Shown here piece by piece: positions 1 through 9,366 of a stretch of 64,000 nucleotides of DNA. The notes beneath the pieces were generated by a model that saw only the letters and a program-made list of their open reading frames with translations, did no database searches and was not told where the DNA came from. The stretch lies in contig CAWCUU010000003.1 in the NCBI GenBank assembly GCA_963798855.1, positions 682,001 through 746,000 on the forward strand, in the 5' to 3' direction. The translations under genes were made by a program, and so were the position numbers. Source of the DNA: CAWCUU01 sp963798855. GTDB taxonomy: Bacteria; Gemmatimonadota; Gemmatimonadetes; Longimicrobiales; RSA9. Numbering within the stretch: position 1 is the stretch's first letter; every line of letters starts with the position of its first letter.

Positions 1-425
1 TCACGCCCTTCAACGAGACGGCGCCGGCGGTCTCTCCCGACGGACGGCTCCTCGCATACGTATCGGACGAAACGGGGCGGAACGAGGTGTACGTCCGCCC
101 GTTCCCCGCCGGCGGCGGTCGATGGCAGGTCTCGACCGCCGGCGGCTCCGAGCCCGCATGGCGGCGCGACGCGGGCGAGCTGTACTTCCGAAATGGAGGC
201 GGGTTGTACGCCGTCCCCGTGACGCCTGGCCCGCCCCCGTCGTTCGGCGCGCCACGCGAGCTGTTCGCGGGCCCGTATCTCCGGAACGTCCGTGGCGTGG
301 CGTACGACGTCGCGCCGGACGGTGCGCACTTCCTCATGGTGCGCGGCGGGAGCGAGCCGGATCGGCTCCAGATCGTCACCGACTGGCACCGGCTGTTGCT
401 GAAACGCACGACGCATCAGGAGTGA
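1..425 (+). CDS. PD40 beta-propeller C-terminus, probably of a Ser/Thr kinase (5' end outside window)
   Basis: The frame is open from base 3 to a TGA at 423-425, so the gene starts before the window. The visible 140 residues contain a TolB/PD40-type strand signature (AVSPDGRLLAYVSDETG, then a V-Y-V-RPFP blade) and end in a DWHRLL-like tail. That tail is typical of the propellers fused to membrane kinases in Gemmatimonadota and Acidobacteriota. The next gene, a complete kinase-PD40 protein, starts inside its stop codon, so the two are probably tandem paralogues in one transcript. The kinase domain itself is not visible, so the assignment rests on the propeller and the neighbour. Confidence 0.75.
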   Translation, partial: TPFNETAPAVSPDGRLLAYVSDETGRNEVYVRPFPAGGGRWQVSTAGGSEPAWRRDAGELYFRNGGGLYAVPVTPGPPPSFGAPRELFAGPYLRNVRGVAYDVAPDGAHFLMVRGGSEPDRLQIVTDWHRLLLKRTTHQE

Positions 426-3064
426 GCACCGACCGCGTCGCGTCCCGGCTCTCGGCGGCCCTGGCCGACCAATACCGCATCGAGCGCGAGCTCGGCGCGG
501 GTGGCATGGCCACGGTGTTTCTCGCCCACGATCTCAAACACGACCGCAAGGTCGCGCTCAAGGTGCTGCACCCGGAGCTCTCGGCCGTGCTCGGCCCCGA
601 GCGGTTCCTGGCCGAGATCAAGACAACCGCCAGCCTGCAGCACCCACACATCCTGCCCCTCTTCGACTCCGGCTCGGCCGCCGGGCTGCTCTACTACGTG
701 ATGCCCTTCGTCGAGGGCGAGACGCTCCGCGCGCGGCTCGAGCGCGAACGGCAGCTGCCCGTCGAGGACGCGCTGCGGATCGCCACGCAGGCAGCGAGCG
801 CGCTTGATTACGCGCACCGTCGCGGTGTGGTGCACCGGGACGTCAAGCCCGAGAACATCCTCCTTCAGGACGGGGCGGCGCTGGTCGCCGACTTCGGCAT
901 CGCCCTGGCCGTCGCGCATGCGGGTGGACAGCGGCTGACGCAGACCGGGCTGTCCCTGGGCACGCCCCAGTACATGGCTCCCGAGCAGGCGATGGGCGAG
1001 GCGCACGTGGACGCCCGGGCCGACCTCTACGCGCTTGGCGCGGTGACGTACGAGATGCTGGTGGGGCAGCCGCCCTTCGTCGGGCCGAACGCGCAGGCGA
1101 TCGTCGCCCAGGTGCTCACGGCCGAGGCGCCGCCGCCGAGCACTCATCGCCGCAGCGTGCCGGCGCACGTGGACGCGGCGGTCGAGACCGCGCTGGAGAA
1201 GCTGCCCGCCGACCGGTGGAGCACCGCCGCCGAGTTCGCCGCCGCGCTCGACGGCGTGCACGGCACCGCACGCGCCGTCACGCGCGACCGCGGGCGATCG
1301 CGGCGCGTGCGGTGGCCGTTCGTGGTGGGCGGCGCTGCCGCGCTGATCATCGGCGCGATTGCCGGCGCGCTCTGGAGCACGTGGCAGCGGACAACCGCTC
1401 CCGCTCGCCCACTGCATGCCAGCCTGCTGCCACCCGCGGGATGCTCCTACGCACCGATCGCCGCCACCAACCTCGTCCAGCTCTCGCCCGACGGTGATCG
1501 TCTCGCGTTCATCGCCGATTGCGGAAGCGACCAGGCGCTCTGGATCCGCACGCTCTCCACGGGCGAGTTGCAGAAGCTGCCGGGGACGCGCAACGCCGCG
1601 TACATGTTCTGGTCCTTCGACGGAGCGAGCCTCGGCTTCTTCGCCGACGGACGGCTGAAGCGCATCGATCTGCAGAGCAATGCGGTGCGCGACCTGGCGC
1701 CGGCGCTCAACGGACGCGGCGGTAGCTGGAGCGAGGGCGACCAGATCCTCTACGCGCCGGACGTGGGCGGGCCGCTGCTCGTGATCCCGGCGAGCGGCGG
1801 CACGCCTCGCCCCGTCACATCCGTGGCCGGCGAGCAGGAGGCGAGCACCCACCGCCTTCCGCAGTTCCTCCCCGACGGCCGGCACTTTCTCTACACCGCC
1901 GGCGCCGGGGGTGTGGCCGGCACTGTGCGCGTGGCCGAGCTCGGCACGAGCAATACGCGTGTGCTGCTCAATGCGCCGAGCAACGTCGCGTTCGCCGACG
2001 GTCGGCTGCTCTACGCGAACGGCGGGCTCCTGTTGGCCCGCCCCTTCGACCCCCGGCGCGCCGTCTTCACCGGTCCCGCCGTGAGCGTCGCGCCGGGTCT
2101 GGAGAATTGGCCGTACCGGTACCTGGCCAACTTCTCCGTCTCGGAGTCGAGCGACATGCTCGTGTACCGTCCCGCGCCCGTCGAACGAAATCGCCTGCTC
2201 TGGCTCGATCCGGAGTCGGGGCGGACGACGACGCTGCTCGAGCCCGGGCCCTACCTCCGCGCGCGCCTCGCTCCCGATGGGAATCGGCTGATCGTCGAAC
2301 GGCGTGATCCGGACACCGGGTTGCGCACGCTGGCACTGCGCGACCTCGCCGACCAGACGTGGACCACGCTGAGCCGGCGTCCGGCGATCTACTTCACCTA
2401 CGCCTGGTCCGCCGAGGGCAGCCGCATCGGATTCGACACCGTGGACGACACATCGGTGACGATCGTCTCGCCCGATCGGACCGTGGCGCGCAGCGTGTCG
2501 GAATCCGACGGGATCGAGATCCTCGACTGGTCTCCCGATCCTCGCATCCTCGTCGGGCAACGGCAGCGCGCGGGCACCGGATGGGACATCCTGCAGCTCG
2601 AGCTCGACGACGGTTCAATGCGCGCGACGCCGATCCTCGCCTCGGCGGCGGACGAGAGCGGGGCGCGGCTGTCACCCGACGGCCGGCTGCTCGCCTTCGT
2701 CTCGAACGAGAGCGGCCGGACCGATTTGTACCTGACGCGGCTGGCCGATCCCGCCACGCGGTGGCAGATCTCGCCGGCCGGCGTGCGGCTCGACCCCACG
2801 GCGCACCGCGCGTCGTTGGCGTGGAGCCGTACGGGCGCCAGGCTCTACTTCGCCGACGCGCGTGGACAGCTGCTCTCGGTGAGCATCAGCGAGACCCCGG
2901 CGGTGCGCGTCGGGCGCGCACTGCCGGTGGCCGGCGCACCGGATGCCGTCGTCGATCTCGACGCGGCGGCCGACGGGCGACTGCTGCTCGTTCGCAGCGA
3001 GTCCAGCGAGCAGGGTCCGCTCGAGCTCGTCGCACACTGGACCCCGCTGGCGCGCCGGCCATGA
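422..3064 (+). CDS. Ser/Thr protein kinase with transmembrane helix and PD40 propeller
   Basis: Receptor-like kinase of 880 aa. The chosen start is the GTG at 422, which overlaps the upstream stop (GTGA); the frame stays open further upstream but reads as antisense-like arginine-rich noise. Visible motifs: glycine loop ELGAGGMATVF (about residues 22-32), VALKVL lysine (about 48), catalytic HRDVKPEN (about 138), DFG (about 157) and GTPQYMAPEQ. A single hydrophobic segment (about 297-318) separates the cytoplasmic kinase from a roughly 550-residue PD40/TolB-like propeller with repeated LSPDG and AWS motifs, presumably outside the membrane. The family is known for signalling but the ligand and targets cannot be read from sequence. 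Confidence 0.93.
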   Translation: MSTDRVASRLSAALADQYRIERELGAGGMATVFLAHDLKHDRKVALKVLHPELSAVLGPERFLAEIKTTASLQHPHILPLFDSGSAAGLLYYVMPFVEGETLRARLERERQLPVEDALRIATQAASALDYAHRRGVVHRDVKPENILLQDGAALVADFGIALAVAHAGGQRLTQTGLSLGTPQYMAPEQAMGEAHVDARADLYALGAVTYEMLVGQPPFVGPNAQAIVAQVLTAEAPPPSTHRRSVPAHVDAAVETALEKLPADRWSTAAEFAAALDGVHGTARAVTRDRGRSRRVRWPFVVGGAAALIIGAIAGALWSTWQRTTAPARPLHASLLPPAGCSYAPIAATNLVQLSPDGDRLAFIADCGSDQALWIRTLSTGELQKLPGTRNAAYMFWSFDGASLGFFADGRLKRIDLQSNAVRDLAPALNGRGGSWSEGDQILYAPDVGGPLLVIPASGGTPRPVTSVAGEQEASTHRLPQFLPDGRHFLYTAGAGGVAGTVRVAELGTSNTRVLLNAPSNVAFADGRLLYANGGLLLARPFDPRRAVFTGPAVSVAPGLENWPYRYLANFSVSESSDMLVYRPAPVERNRLLWLDPESGRTTTLLEPGPYLRARLAPDGNRLIVERRDPDTGLRTLALRDLADQTWTTLSRRPAIYFTYAWSAEGSRIGFDTVDDTSVTIVSPDRTVARSVSESDGIEILDWSPDPRILVGQRQRAGTGWDILQLELDDGSMRATPILASAADESGARLSPDGRLLAFVSNESGRTDLYLTRLADPATRWQISPAGVRLDPTAHRASLAWSRTGARLYFADARGQLLSVSISETPAVRVGRALPVAGAPDAVVDLDAAADGRLLLVRSESSEQGPLELVAHWTPLARRP

Positions 3065-3289
3065 CGGTACGTGCGGGAGGCCTCAGCGGCGAGATCGGCG
3101 TCGGCCCGGCTCCGTGGCGGGCCGGCATCGTGCACCGCACGCGCGCCCTGCCGCACGCGGTGAACCTCACCTTCGAGCACTACGCGGCGGAGACCACGTT
3201 CGTGGACCCACCGGTCGCGTCCGGAGGCGAGGACAGCGAGGTCTCTCGGTCACAGATTGACGGCACCCCTTTTCGAAGTGAGGCAGCCC

Positions 3290-3592
3290 ATGAGCCTGTT
3301 CGGCGAACGATGCACACGGTGCGGCGAGACGAGAACGCGGCGGAGGTATGAGGGCCAGCCCACCTGCCCGGGCTGCGAGGCCAGGATCCGCCTGGAGGTC
3401 GAAGAGGCGCGCTCGTGCCCGGTGGATGGGGCGGCGATGCGGAAGGAGATCGTGCTGGACGTCCTCCTCGACCGCTGCTCGACCTGCGGCGGCGTTTGGC
3501 TCGACGCGGGCGAGCTGCAGCTCATCCGCGAGGCGGCCGGCCGCGAGGGCGCCGTGCAGGCGCTCGTGAGCACCATGATTCCGCCGGGGTAG
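3290..3592 (+). CDS. Zinc-ribbon protein of the zf-TFIIB family
   Basis: A 100-aa protein with an N-terminal CxxC pair (CTRCGE), a second CPGC pair and a C-terminal CPVDGAAM...CSTCGGVWLDAGEL segment. The last segment is the signature of the small bacterial zf-TFIIB (PF13453) proteins. The ATG at 3290 is preferred over an in-frame ATG at 3257 because a GAGGC-type ribosome site lies just before it and MSLFGERC is a natural beginning. Function is unknown; members bind zinc and are often stand-alone. It sits about 225 bp downstream of the kinase gene and may be independently transcribed. Confidence 0.8.
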   Translation: MSLFGERCTRCGETRTRRRYEGQPTCPGCEARIRLEVEEARSCPVDGAAMRKEIVLDVLLDRCSTCGGVWLDAGELQLIREAAGREGAVQALVSTMIPPG

Positions 3593-3644
3593 CGGGGGCT
3601 CCTCACCGCGTGGCGTGACATCGCGCGAGCGACCCGGCGTGCGC

Positions 3645-4292
3645 TCAGCGCGTCGCCTCGCGCTCCCACACCTCCACTTCCCAGACGAGGGTCCGGCTCC
3701 GCGACCGCGCGCGGAATCCGCGGGCGCGCAGCACGTGGCGGATCCCGGTGGGCGGGTGGAGGAACCCCCGCATGGGGATCCGGCGCAGGCGGTGTATGAG
3801 GTTGAGCACCGGAAGCGCCACGCGGTTCAGCAGGTTCCGGCGCGGGTAGACGGCGCCCCAGACCCGGCGCGCGCGGTCAGCGGACTCGCCGACGAGGGCC
3901 TCCATCGCGGGGTAGCAGCAGATCACCTTGTCGAGCGTGACGACATCGGCCGGCGCGAGCGTGCCGGCGAGGTCGAGGAAGTCGCCGTGGAGGAAGCGGA
4001 TCCTGTCGCCGAGGCCGCGGCGCTCCGCCTCCTGCCGCGCCGCGTCCAGGAGCGCCGACGAGGCGTCGACCGCCACCGCGCTGCGGGCGCCGTCCTCCAG
4101 CAGCGCGTGCTGGATGCCTCCGACGCCGCCGCCAATGTCCAGCAGCGTTTCGCCGCCGCCCGCCTCGAGGATCGCGTCCACGAGCAGGCGCGTGGGCGTG
4201 CCGACCCCCTTGCGCCGGTAGGCTCCCAGCTCCCGGCGCGCGTATCGTCCGTCGAACTCCTTCTCCAGGCCGACGCACTGGTGACAGGTCAT
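3645..4292 (-). CDS. Class I SAM-dependent methyltransferase
   Basis: 215-aa methyltransferase. Motif I is LLDIGGGVGGIQHAL, followed by an acidic motif II (VAVDASSALL), LHGDFLDL and the post-motif VVTLDKVICCYPAM. It starts at ATG 4292 (MTCHQCVG); upstream in-frame sequence exists but does not look coding. The substrate is unknown. A second copy of its 3' half lies at 8172-8599, so a segment of this gene has been duplicated. The gene converges with the zinc-ribbon gene. Confidence 0.82.
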   Translation of the reverse strand: MTCHQCVGLEKEFDGRYARRELGAYRRKGVGTPTRLLVDAILEAGGGETLLDIGGGVGGIQHALLEDGARSAVAVDASSALLDAARQEAERRGLGDRIRFLHGDFLDLAGTLAPADVVTLDKVICCYPAMEALVGESADRARRVWGAVYPRRNLLNRVALPVLNLIHRLRRIPMRGFLHPPTGIRHVLRARGFRARSRSRTLVWEVEVWEREATR

Positions 4293-4532
4293 CCAGGCTC
4301 CGCTTGCGGGGACATGCGACGGTGGTACGGCGTCCCTGGCGATATGACCGGCGGTTCCGCCCCCACTTCGCCGGAGAACCTGCCAGCAATCTGGCTGAAG
4401 CCGGGTAATCTGCTCAAGCGCCTTCGTGTCAGGCGGTGCCGGAGGGGTGGACACCACTCCTCGCGGCATTGACTCCGTCGGGGCGCCCGTTCAGCTTCAA
4501 TCGTTCCCTCCTCCCCCAGTTCCGGCGACATC

Positions 4533-7003
4533 ATGGATCGTGGCCTGTTCCTCGAGCTGAAGCGCCGGAACGTCTGCCGCGCGGCCGTGCTCTGCGCCGC
4601 CTGCGCGCCGCCGGCGTTGTACGCCCAGACGGCGACCGTCTTCGACGGCGCACCGCCGGCGGCCTGGATCGCGCCGCCCGACGTGCCGGGCGACTCCTTC
4701 GTCGTCTTCCACGCGCGCCGCACGTTCGATCTGCCATCGGCGCCGGCGAGCTTCGTGGTGCACGTATCGGCCGACAACCGGTACCGGCTGTACGTGAACG
4801 GCACGTCGGTCTCCTCGGGGCCGCAGCGCTCGGACGTCGCACACTGGCGTTACGAGACGGTCGACCTGGCGCCGCACCTGCACGCCGGCCGCAACGTCCT
4901 CGCCGCGGTCGTCTGGAGCTGGGGCGCCGAGCGCCCCGTCGCCCAGATCAGCTACCGAACGGGCTTCCTGGTGCAGGGCGACGGCGCGCGGGAGGCGGCG
5001 CTGGTCAACACCGGGCCGGGCTGGAGGCTGCTCGTCGATTCCGCCTACGCGCCGATCGTGATCACGAACGCGACGGTCGACGGCTACTACGCCGCGCCGC
5101 CGGGCGAGCGGGTGGACGGCAGCCGCTATCCGTGGGGCTGGGAGCGGCCGGACTACGACGATTCAGGATGGCTCGTCGTGGCGACGTCGCCCCGCAATAC
5201 CGAACCGGCGCCGCTCGCAGCCTTCAGCGTTCCGCCGGGCGGCGCCATCGTCGGCCGCACGAGCCTCCGCGACGCCGTCGGCCCGGGCTACGGCGAGGTC
5301 GATCGGCTGGCAGCTCGAGGCGCGCTCGATCCCGCCGATGGACGAGGAGCTGCAGCGCCTCGCGAGCGTGCGTCGCGCGGACGGCGTGCGGCGCCGACGA
5401 CTCATTCCTGCGCGGCGCGGGCGGAGTGACGATCCCGGCGAGCACGCACGCGACGTTGCTCCTCGACCAGTCCCACACGACCGATGCCTATCCCGTTCTC
5501 GTGACCAGCGGCGGCGCGGGTAGCTCGGTCGAGCTGACCTACGCCGAGGCGCTCGTCGACGCGCAGGGGCACAAGGGGAATCGCGACGAAGTCGAGGGCC
5601 GCATCATGCGCGGCGTACACGACGTCTTCCTTCCCGACGGCGGCGAGCGGCGCGTCTTCCAGCCCCTCTACTGGCGCTCGTTCCGCTACGTCCAGCTCGA
5701 CGTCCAAACCGGCGACGAGCCGCTCACGATCGACGACTTCCACGGCGTCTTCACGGCGTATCCCCTGCGCGAGCGCGCCCGCTTCGACAGCGACCTGCCG
5801 TGGCTCGACGACGTCTGGCGCATCGACTGGAACGGCGCCCGCATCGGCGCGTTCGAGACGTACATGGACACGCCCTACTACGAGCAGCTCCAGTACGTCG
5901 GCGACACGCGAATCCAGGCGCTCATCTCGATGTACGTGAGCGGCGACGGCCGGCTGGCGAAGCAGGCAATCGAAGCCTTCGACGCGTCGCGCGTCCCCGA
6001 TGGGCTCACCACGAGCCGCTACCCGTCGGCGCTGCCGCAGATCATCCCGCCGTTCTCGCTCGTCTACGTGCTGATGGTGCACGACTACCATAGGCTGCGC
6101 GACGACGCCGCATTCATCCGCCGGCGCCTCGCCGGCGTCCGCGGAGTGCTCGACTGGTATGCGCGCCACGTGGACGACACCGGCATGCTCGGGCCCATGC
6201 CGTACTGGAACTACGTCGACTGGACCGACGGCTGGCAGGCGGGTGTGCCCCCCGGCGCGACCGAGGGCCACTCCGCCGCGATCTCGCTGCTGTACGCCTG
6301 CGCCCTCCAGCGCGCCGCCGAGCTGGAGGCGGACGTCGGCGTCCCCACCATGGCCGCGGAATACCGCCGGCGATCCGAGACGCTGATCGGCGCCACGCGC
6401 GCCAGGGCGTGGGACGCGGCGCAAGGCCTCTTCCGGGACGCGCCGGGCACCGCCTCCTACAGCCAGCAGACGAACGCGCTCGCCGTGCTCGCCGGCGCGG
6501 TGCCGCCCACGCAGCGGCGCGAGGTCATGGAACGCGTGCTGGCCGACAGCACGCTCACGCGCGCGAGCTACTACTTCCGCTTCTACCTCTTCGAGGCGAT
6601 GCGCGAAGCCGGCCTCGCCGACCGCACCATCGAGCAGCTCGCGCCCTGGCGGGAAATGCTGCGGCTCGGGCTCACGTCGACGCCCGAGACGCCGGAGCCG
6701 ACGCGCTCGGACTCGCACGCCTGGGCCGCCCACCCGAGCTATGAGCTGCTCGCCACCGTGCTCGGCGTCCGCCCGGCGAGCCCCGGCTTCCGCACCGTGC
6801 GCATCGCGCCGGCGCTCGGGCCGCTCGGGCGGGCGGAAGGCCGCGTGCCGCACCCCGCGGGCGACATCGACGTCCGTCTCACGCGACGCGGCAAGTCCGG
6901 GCTCCAGGCCGTCGTCGTGCTGCCGGCCGGCGTCGCCGGGGAGCTCGTGTGGGAAGGACGGACGGTCACGCTGCACGCCGGGCAGCAGGAGGTGCGGTTC
7001 TGA
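4533..7003 (+). CDS. Alpha-L-rhamnosidase-like glycoside hydrolase (GH78 type), two frameshifts
   Basis: A signal-peptide-like N-terminus (ends ALYAQ) is followed by a beta-sandwich resembling Bac_rhamnosid_N (VHVSADNRYRLYVNGT), a WQLEARSIPPM linker motif, and a long (alpha/alpha)6-barrel-like region with DDVWRIDWNGAR, YMDTPYYEQLQYVGDTRIQA and WNYVDWTDGW. The family removes terminal rhamnose, outside the cytoplasm. As written, the frame changes near 5300 and near 5390, each a +1 shift; conceptual repair gives about 820 aa. The ends and all family motifs are intact, so these may be assembly indels rather than decay. The exact sugar specificity is inferred. Confidence 0.8.
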
Positions 7004-7035
7004 CCGGCAGTGACTGCAATGGCCAAACGCCAAAA

Positions 7036-7190
7036 CCGTGACACGGAGTCGGCGGAAGCATCCGAGGGCTCGGAGGACGTCCTTTCGTTTACACCCGGTA
7101 GTCCGATCCATGTCGAGTTGCGAAGACGAGTGCCCACTCCGGTTTCTCCGACTTTTTCGAGCCCTTCGTGTCAAGCAGTCACGAGGTGAG
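7036..7190. repeat. Palindromic intergenic repeat family A, copy 1
   Basis: Begins GTGACACGGAG and ends in the imperfect inverse (CCCTTCGTGTCAAGC). Inner sub-repeats (GGCTCGGAGG / CTCCGAC) can also pair. Related copies lie at 7958, 15849 and 16014. It is immediately upstream of a toxin-antitoxin pair. Confidence 0.75.
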
Positions 7191-7255
7191 GGTCGCCTCC
7201 GGAGCTTGCCACGGCGCGGTGATTCCACCATCTTTCCTCCAGATTGGAGGACGCG

Positions 7256-7486
7256 ATGGCGACGCTGAACATCAAGAACTTCCCCGCCGCGCTCTACCGG
7301 AAACTCCGGCAGCGCGCGCGACTGCAGCACCGGTCGATGGCCCAGGAGGTTACCTATATCCTCGAGCGAGTGCTCGGGGAGGAGGAGCCGCTTTCGATCC
7401 TGGAGCTGGAGGGTCTCGGCCAGGAGCTGTGGAGCGACGTGGACGCGGCAGATCACGTCGCGCGGGAGCGCGAGGCGTGGGGTTGA
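7256..7486 (+). CDS. FitA/VapB-like ribbon-helix-helix antitoxin
   Basis: 76-aa antitoxin partner of the PIN toxin that follows. MATLNIKNFPAALYRKL is the DNA-binding ribbon-helix-helix start typical of FitA-like antitoxins, followed by RSMAQEV and an acidic C-terminal toxin-wrapping tail. ATG 7256 is preceded by GGAGG at 7246-7250. The stop overlaps the toxin start, so the two are translationally coupled. The family normally represses its own promoter. Upstream lies repeat family A copy 1. Confidence 0.85.
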   Translation: MATLNIKNFPAALYRKLRQRARLQHRSMAQEVTYILERVLGEEEPLSILELEGLGQELWSDVDAADHVAREREAWG

Positions 7487-7917
7487 TCGACGACCTCCCC
7501 GAGGGTCCGATCGCGGTGGACACGGCGGTCGTGATCTACCTGATCGAGCGTCACGAAACGTACGCCGACGTGGTGCGACCGCTGTTCCAGGCGGCCGATC
7601 GCGGGGAGCGATCGCTGGTCACGTCGGGGATCACGCTCCTGGAGGTGCTGGTCGTGCCGTACCGGTCCGGCGACGCGGCTCTGGCGGGCCGGTACGAGGC
7701 GCTTTTGACGCGGAGTCGCGGCGTCACGATGGTGGACCTGGATCGTCCATTGCTCCGGGCCGCGGCGCAGCTCCGGGCGGTGCACGGCGTCGGGCCGCCG
7801 GACGCGCTTCAGCTCGCGGCCGCGCTGGCCCGGCGGTGCGGTGCGTTCGTCACGAACGATCGTCGCGTTCCTCGCCTCCCGAACCTGCCGGTGGTTCAGT
7901 TGCGCGACTACGCGTGA
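7477..7917 (+). CDS. PIN-domain ribonuclease toxin (VapC/FitB-like)
   Basis: About 146 aa. The acidic PIN residues are visible: VDTAVVIYLIE, the EVLVVP region, PPDALQLAAAL and a final TNDRR. PIN toxins cleave RNA, commonly tRNA or rRNA, when freed from the antitoxin. Start options are GTG 7477 or TTG 7483; the TTG overlaps the antitoxin stop (TTGA). The module is bracketed by repeat family A copies at 7036 and 7958. Confidence 0.85.
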   Translation: MGLIDDLPEGPIAVDTAVVIYLIERHETYADVVRPLFQAADRGERSLVTSGITLLEVLVVPYRSGDAALAGRYEALLTRSRGVTMVDLDRPLLRAAAQLRAVHGVGPPDALQLAAALARRCGAFVTNDRRVPRLPNLPVVQLRDYA

Positions 7918-7957
7918 GATCGAGACCCGCCTGGCTGGATCTGGGACCTCACGCGAA

Positions 7958-8152
7958 AAACCGTGACACGGAGCCTTCGGAGGTGTCAGAGGGGTCGGAG
8001 GATGTGATTTCGTTCAACCCCTCCTGGGCATCGCTGTCAGCCGCCGGCAACCAGGGCGTCGACCCTGAAATCGCTATCGAGTTCCCAAAAGCGGGCGCCC
8101 ACTCCGTTTTCTCCGACGTTTTTCGAGCCCTTCGTGTCAAGCTGTCATGAGG
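7958..8152. repeat. Palindromic intergenic repeat family A, copy 2
   Basis: Starts CCGTGACACGGAG and ends CGAGCCCTTCGTGTCAAGC. It is longer than the other copies because of extra central sequence. Lies directly after the PIN toxin gene. Confidence 0.72.
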
Positions 8153-8171
8153 CCGGGGGGCGGTGGTGCGC

Positions 8172-8599
8172 TCAGCCCTCCCGAACGTCGATCAACGGAC
8201 TGTGCGCCGACGATGACGTCGCCTCACGCTCCCACACCTCCACCTCCCAGATGAAGGTCCGGTCCCGGGACCGCGGGCGGAATCCTCGCTCGCGCACGGC
8301 GCGTCGCACCCGGGTGGGCGGGTGGATGAACGCCCGCATGGGGATCCGGCGCAGCCGGTGCACGAGGTTCAGCAGCGGAAGCATCAAGCGGTTCAGCAGC
8401 GTGCGGCGCGGGTAGACGGCGCCCCAGAGCCGGCGCGCGCGGTCGGCGGATTCGCCGACGAGCGCCTCCATCGCAGGGTAGCAGCAGATCACCTTGTCGA
8501 GCGTGACGACATCGGCCGGCTCGAGCGAGCCGGCGAGCTCGAGGAAGTCGCCGTGGAGGAAGCGGACCCTGTCGTTCAGACCGCGACGTTCCGCCCGCT
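8172..8599 (-). pseudogene. Truncated second copy of the 3645-4292 methyltransferase
   Basis: Encodes the C-terminal part only (VICCYPAMEALVGESADRARR...EVWEREAT), nearly identical to the copy 4.5 kb away, and the DNA match continues to about 8597. The SAM-binding motif I is missing. Homology stops abruptly just before the VapC gene at 8617, so this is the scar of a duplication or insertion. It has its own short C-terminal extension ending at 8172. Confidence 0.85.
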
Positions 8600-8616
8600 A
8601 TGACGCGCGAGGTCGA

Positions 8617-8994
8617 CTAGGTTTCGTAGAGTCGGAGCCCGGGCACGTCGCTGAAGTCGTCGACGTTCAGGGTCCAGAGCGATGCGTCGCGCACGATGGC
8701 GCAAGCGGCAATGGCGAGGTCGATCTCGCGGCCGCGTGGACGGCGCACCGCTCCGTACAGCTCTGCCGCGAGGGCCGCCTCGTCGGCGCCGAAGGGCAGC
8801 GCGGCTTCCGAGGGGAATAGGCTCTCCTGGGCGAGGAGCTCCGGCTCGACGCGCGGACCGCGGAGCCATTCGTAGAGGACCAGAGCGGGGACGAGCAGGC
8901 GCTCGCGGCGGGCGATCGCGTCCCGCAGCTCGCCCCGCATCGAGCCGCCCGCGCCCAGGGCTTCGATGAGCACGGACGTATCGAGCAGCGTCAC
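8617..8994 (-). CDS. vapC: VapC-like PIN-domain toxin
   Basis: 125-aa ribonuclease toxin. MTLLDTSVLIEAL gives the first PIN aspartate, VLYEWLRGPR the conserved glutamate, EIDLAIAACAI the third acidic site, and LNVDDFSDVPGL the end. The start overlaps the stop of the upstream antitoxin gene by 4 bp (8991-8994), which argues for one coupled operon. The gene abuts the broken methyltransferase copy and may mark the insertion boundary. Confidence 0.88.
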   Translation of the reverse strand: MTLLDTSVLIEALGAGGSMRGELRDAIARRERLLVPALVLYEWLRGPRVEPELLAQESLFPSEAALPFGADEAALAAELYGAVRRPRGREIDLAIAACAIVRDASLWTLNVDDFSDVPGLRLYET

Positions 8995-9317
8995 GGCCCG
9001 CGCGCCGCGCCGCCTCTGCCCCCACGCTTTCGCGCCGAGCGCAGCTCGGCCAGCTCGGCCTCCACTTCCTCACGCGGGCGGTGGGGGATGCGGTCGGTGA
9101 CCGCCTCGAATACTTCCAGCATGCGGTCGCGCTCGGCCTCGCTCAGACGCTCCATCTGCTCCCCATAGACGCGGATCGCCTCGCGGACGACCTGGCTCTT
9201 CGCGACCCCGAGCCGCCGGGCCGTGCGCCCGAGGCGGGCGACGGTCTCGTTATCGAGCGTAAACGTGACTTTCGTGGTCCGTCGGCATTGCGTTGCCCTC
9301 GTATGGCGGTATGGCAT
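8991..9317 (-). CDS. Ribbon-helix-helix antitoxin for the adjacent VapC
   Basis: KVTFTLDNETVARLGRTARRLGVAKSQVVREAI is a CopG/RHH-type DNA-binding fold near the N-terminus, followed by a charged helical tail (EEVEAELAEL) expected to bind the toxin. About 108 aa from the ATG at 9317; the first 15 residues are not conserved-looking and a later alternative start is possible. Transcribed towards vapC with a 4-bp overlap. Confidence 0.8.
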   Translation of the reverse strand: MPYRHTRATQCRRTTKVTFTLDNETVARLGRTARRLGVAKSQVVREAIRVYGEQMERLSEAERDRMLEVFEAVTDRIPHRPREEVEAELAELRSARKRGGRGGAARGP

Positions 9318-9366
9318 GGAATATCGCGCGCGGCCTGAATCGACGGAAGTGCTACTACGCTTGCCT

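Noticed and set aside
416..2560. Long open frame on the minus strand, opposite the kinase gene
   Set aside because: Composition mirrors the GC-rich third-codon pattern of the real gene and no family motif is visible. The same applies to long antisense frames at 5402-7456, 50499-53033 and 56696-59035.
3061..3351. 96-codon frame overlapping the kinase stop (ATGA)
   Set aside because: No recognisable motif and it overlaps the zinc-ribbon gene in another frame. The ATGA overlap alone is not enough.
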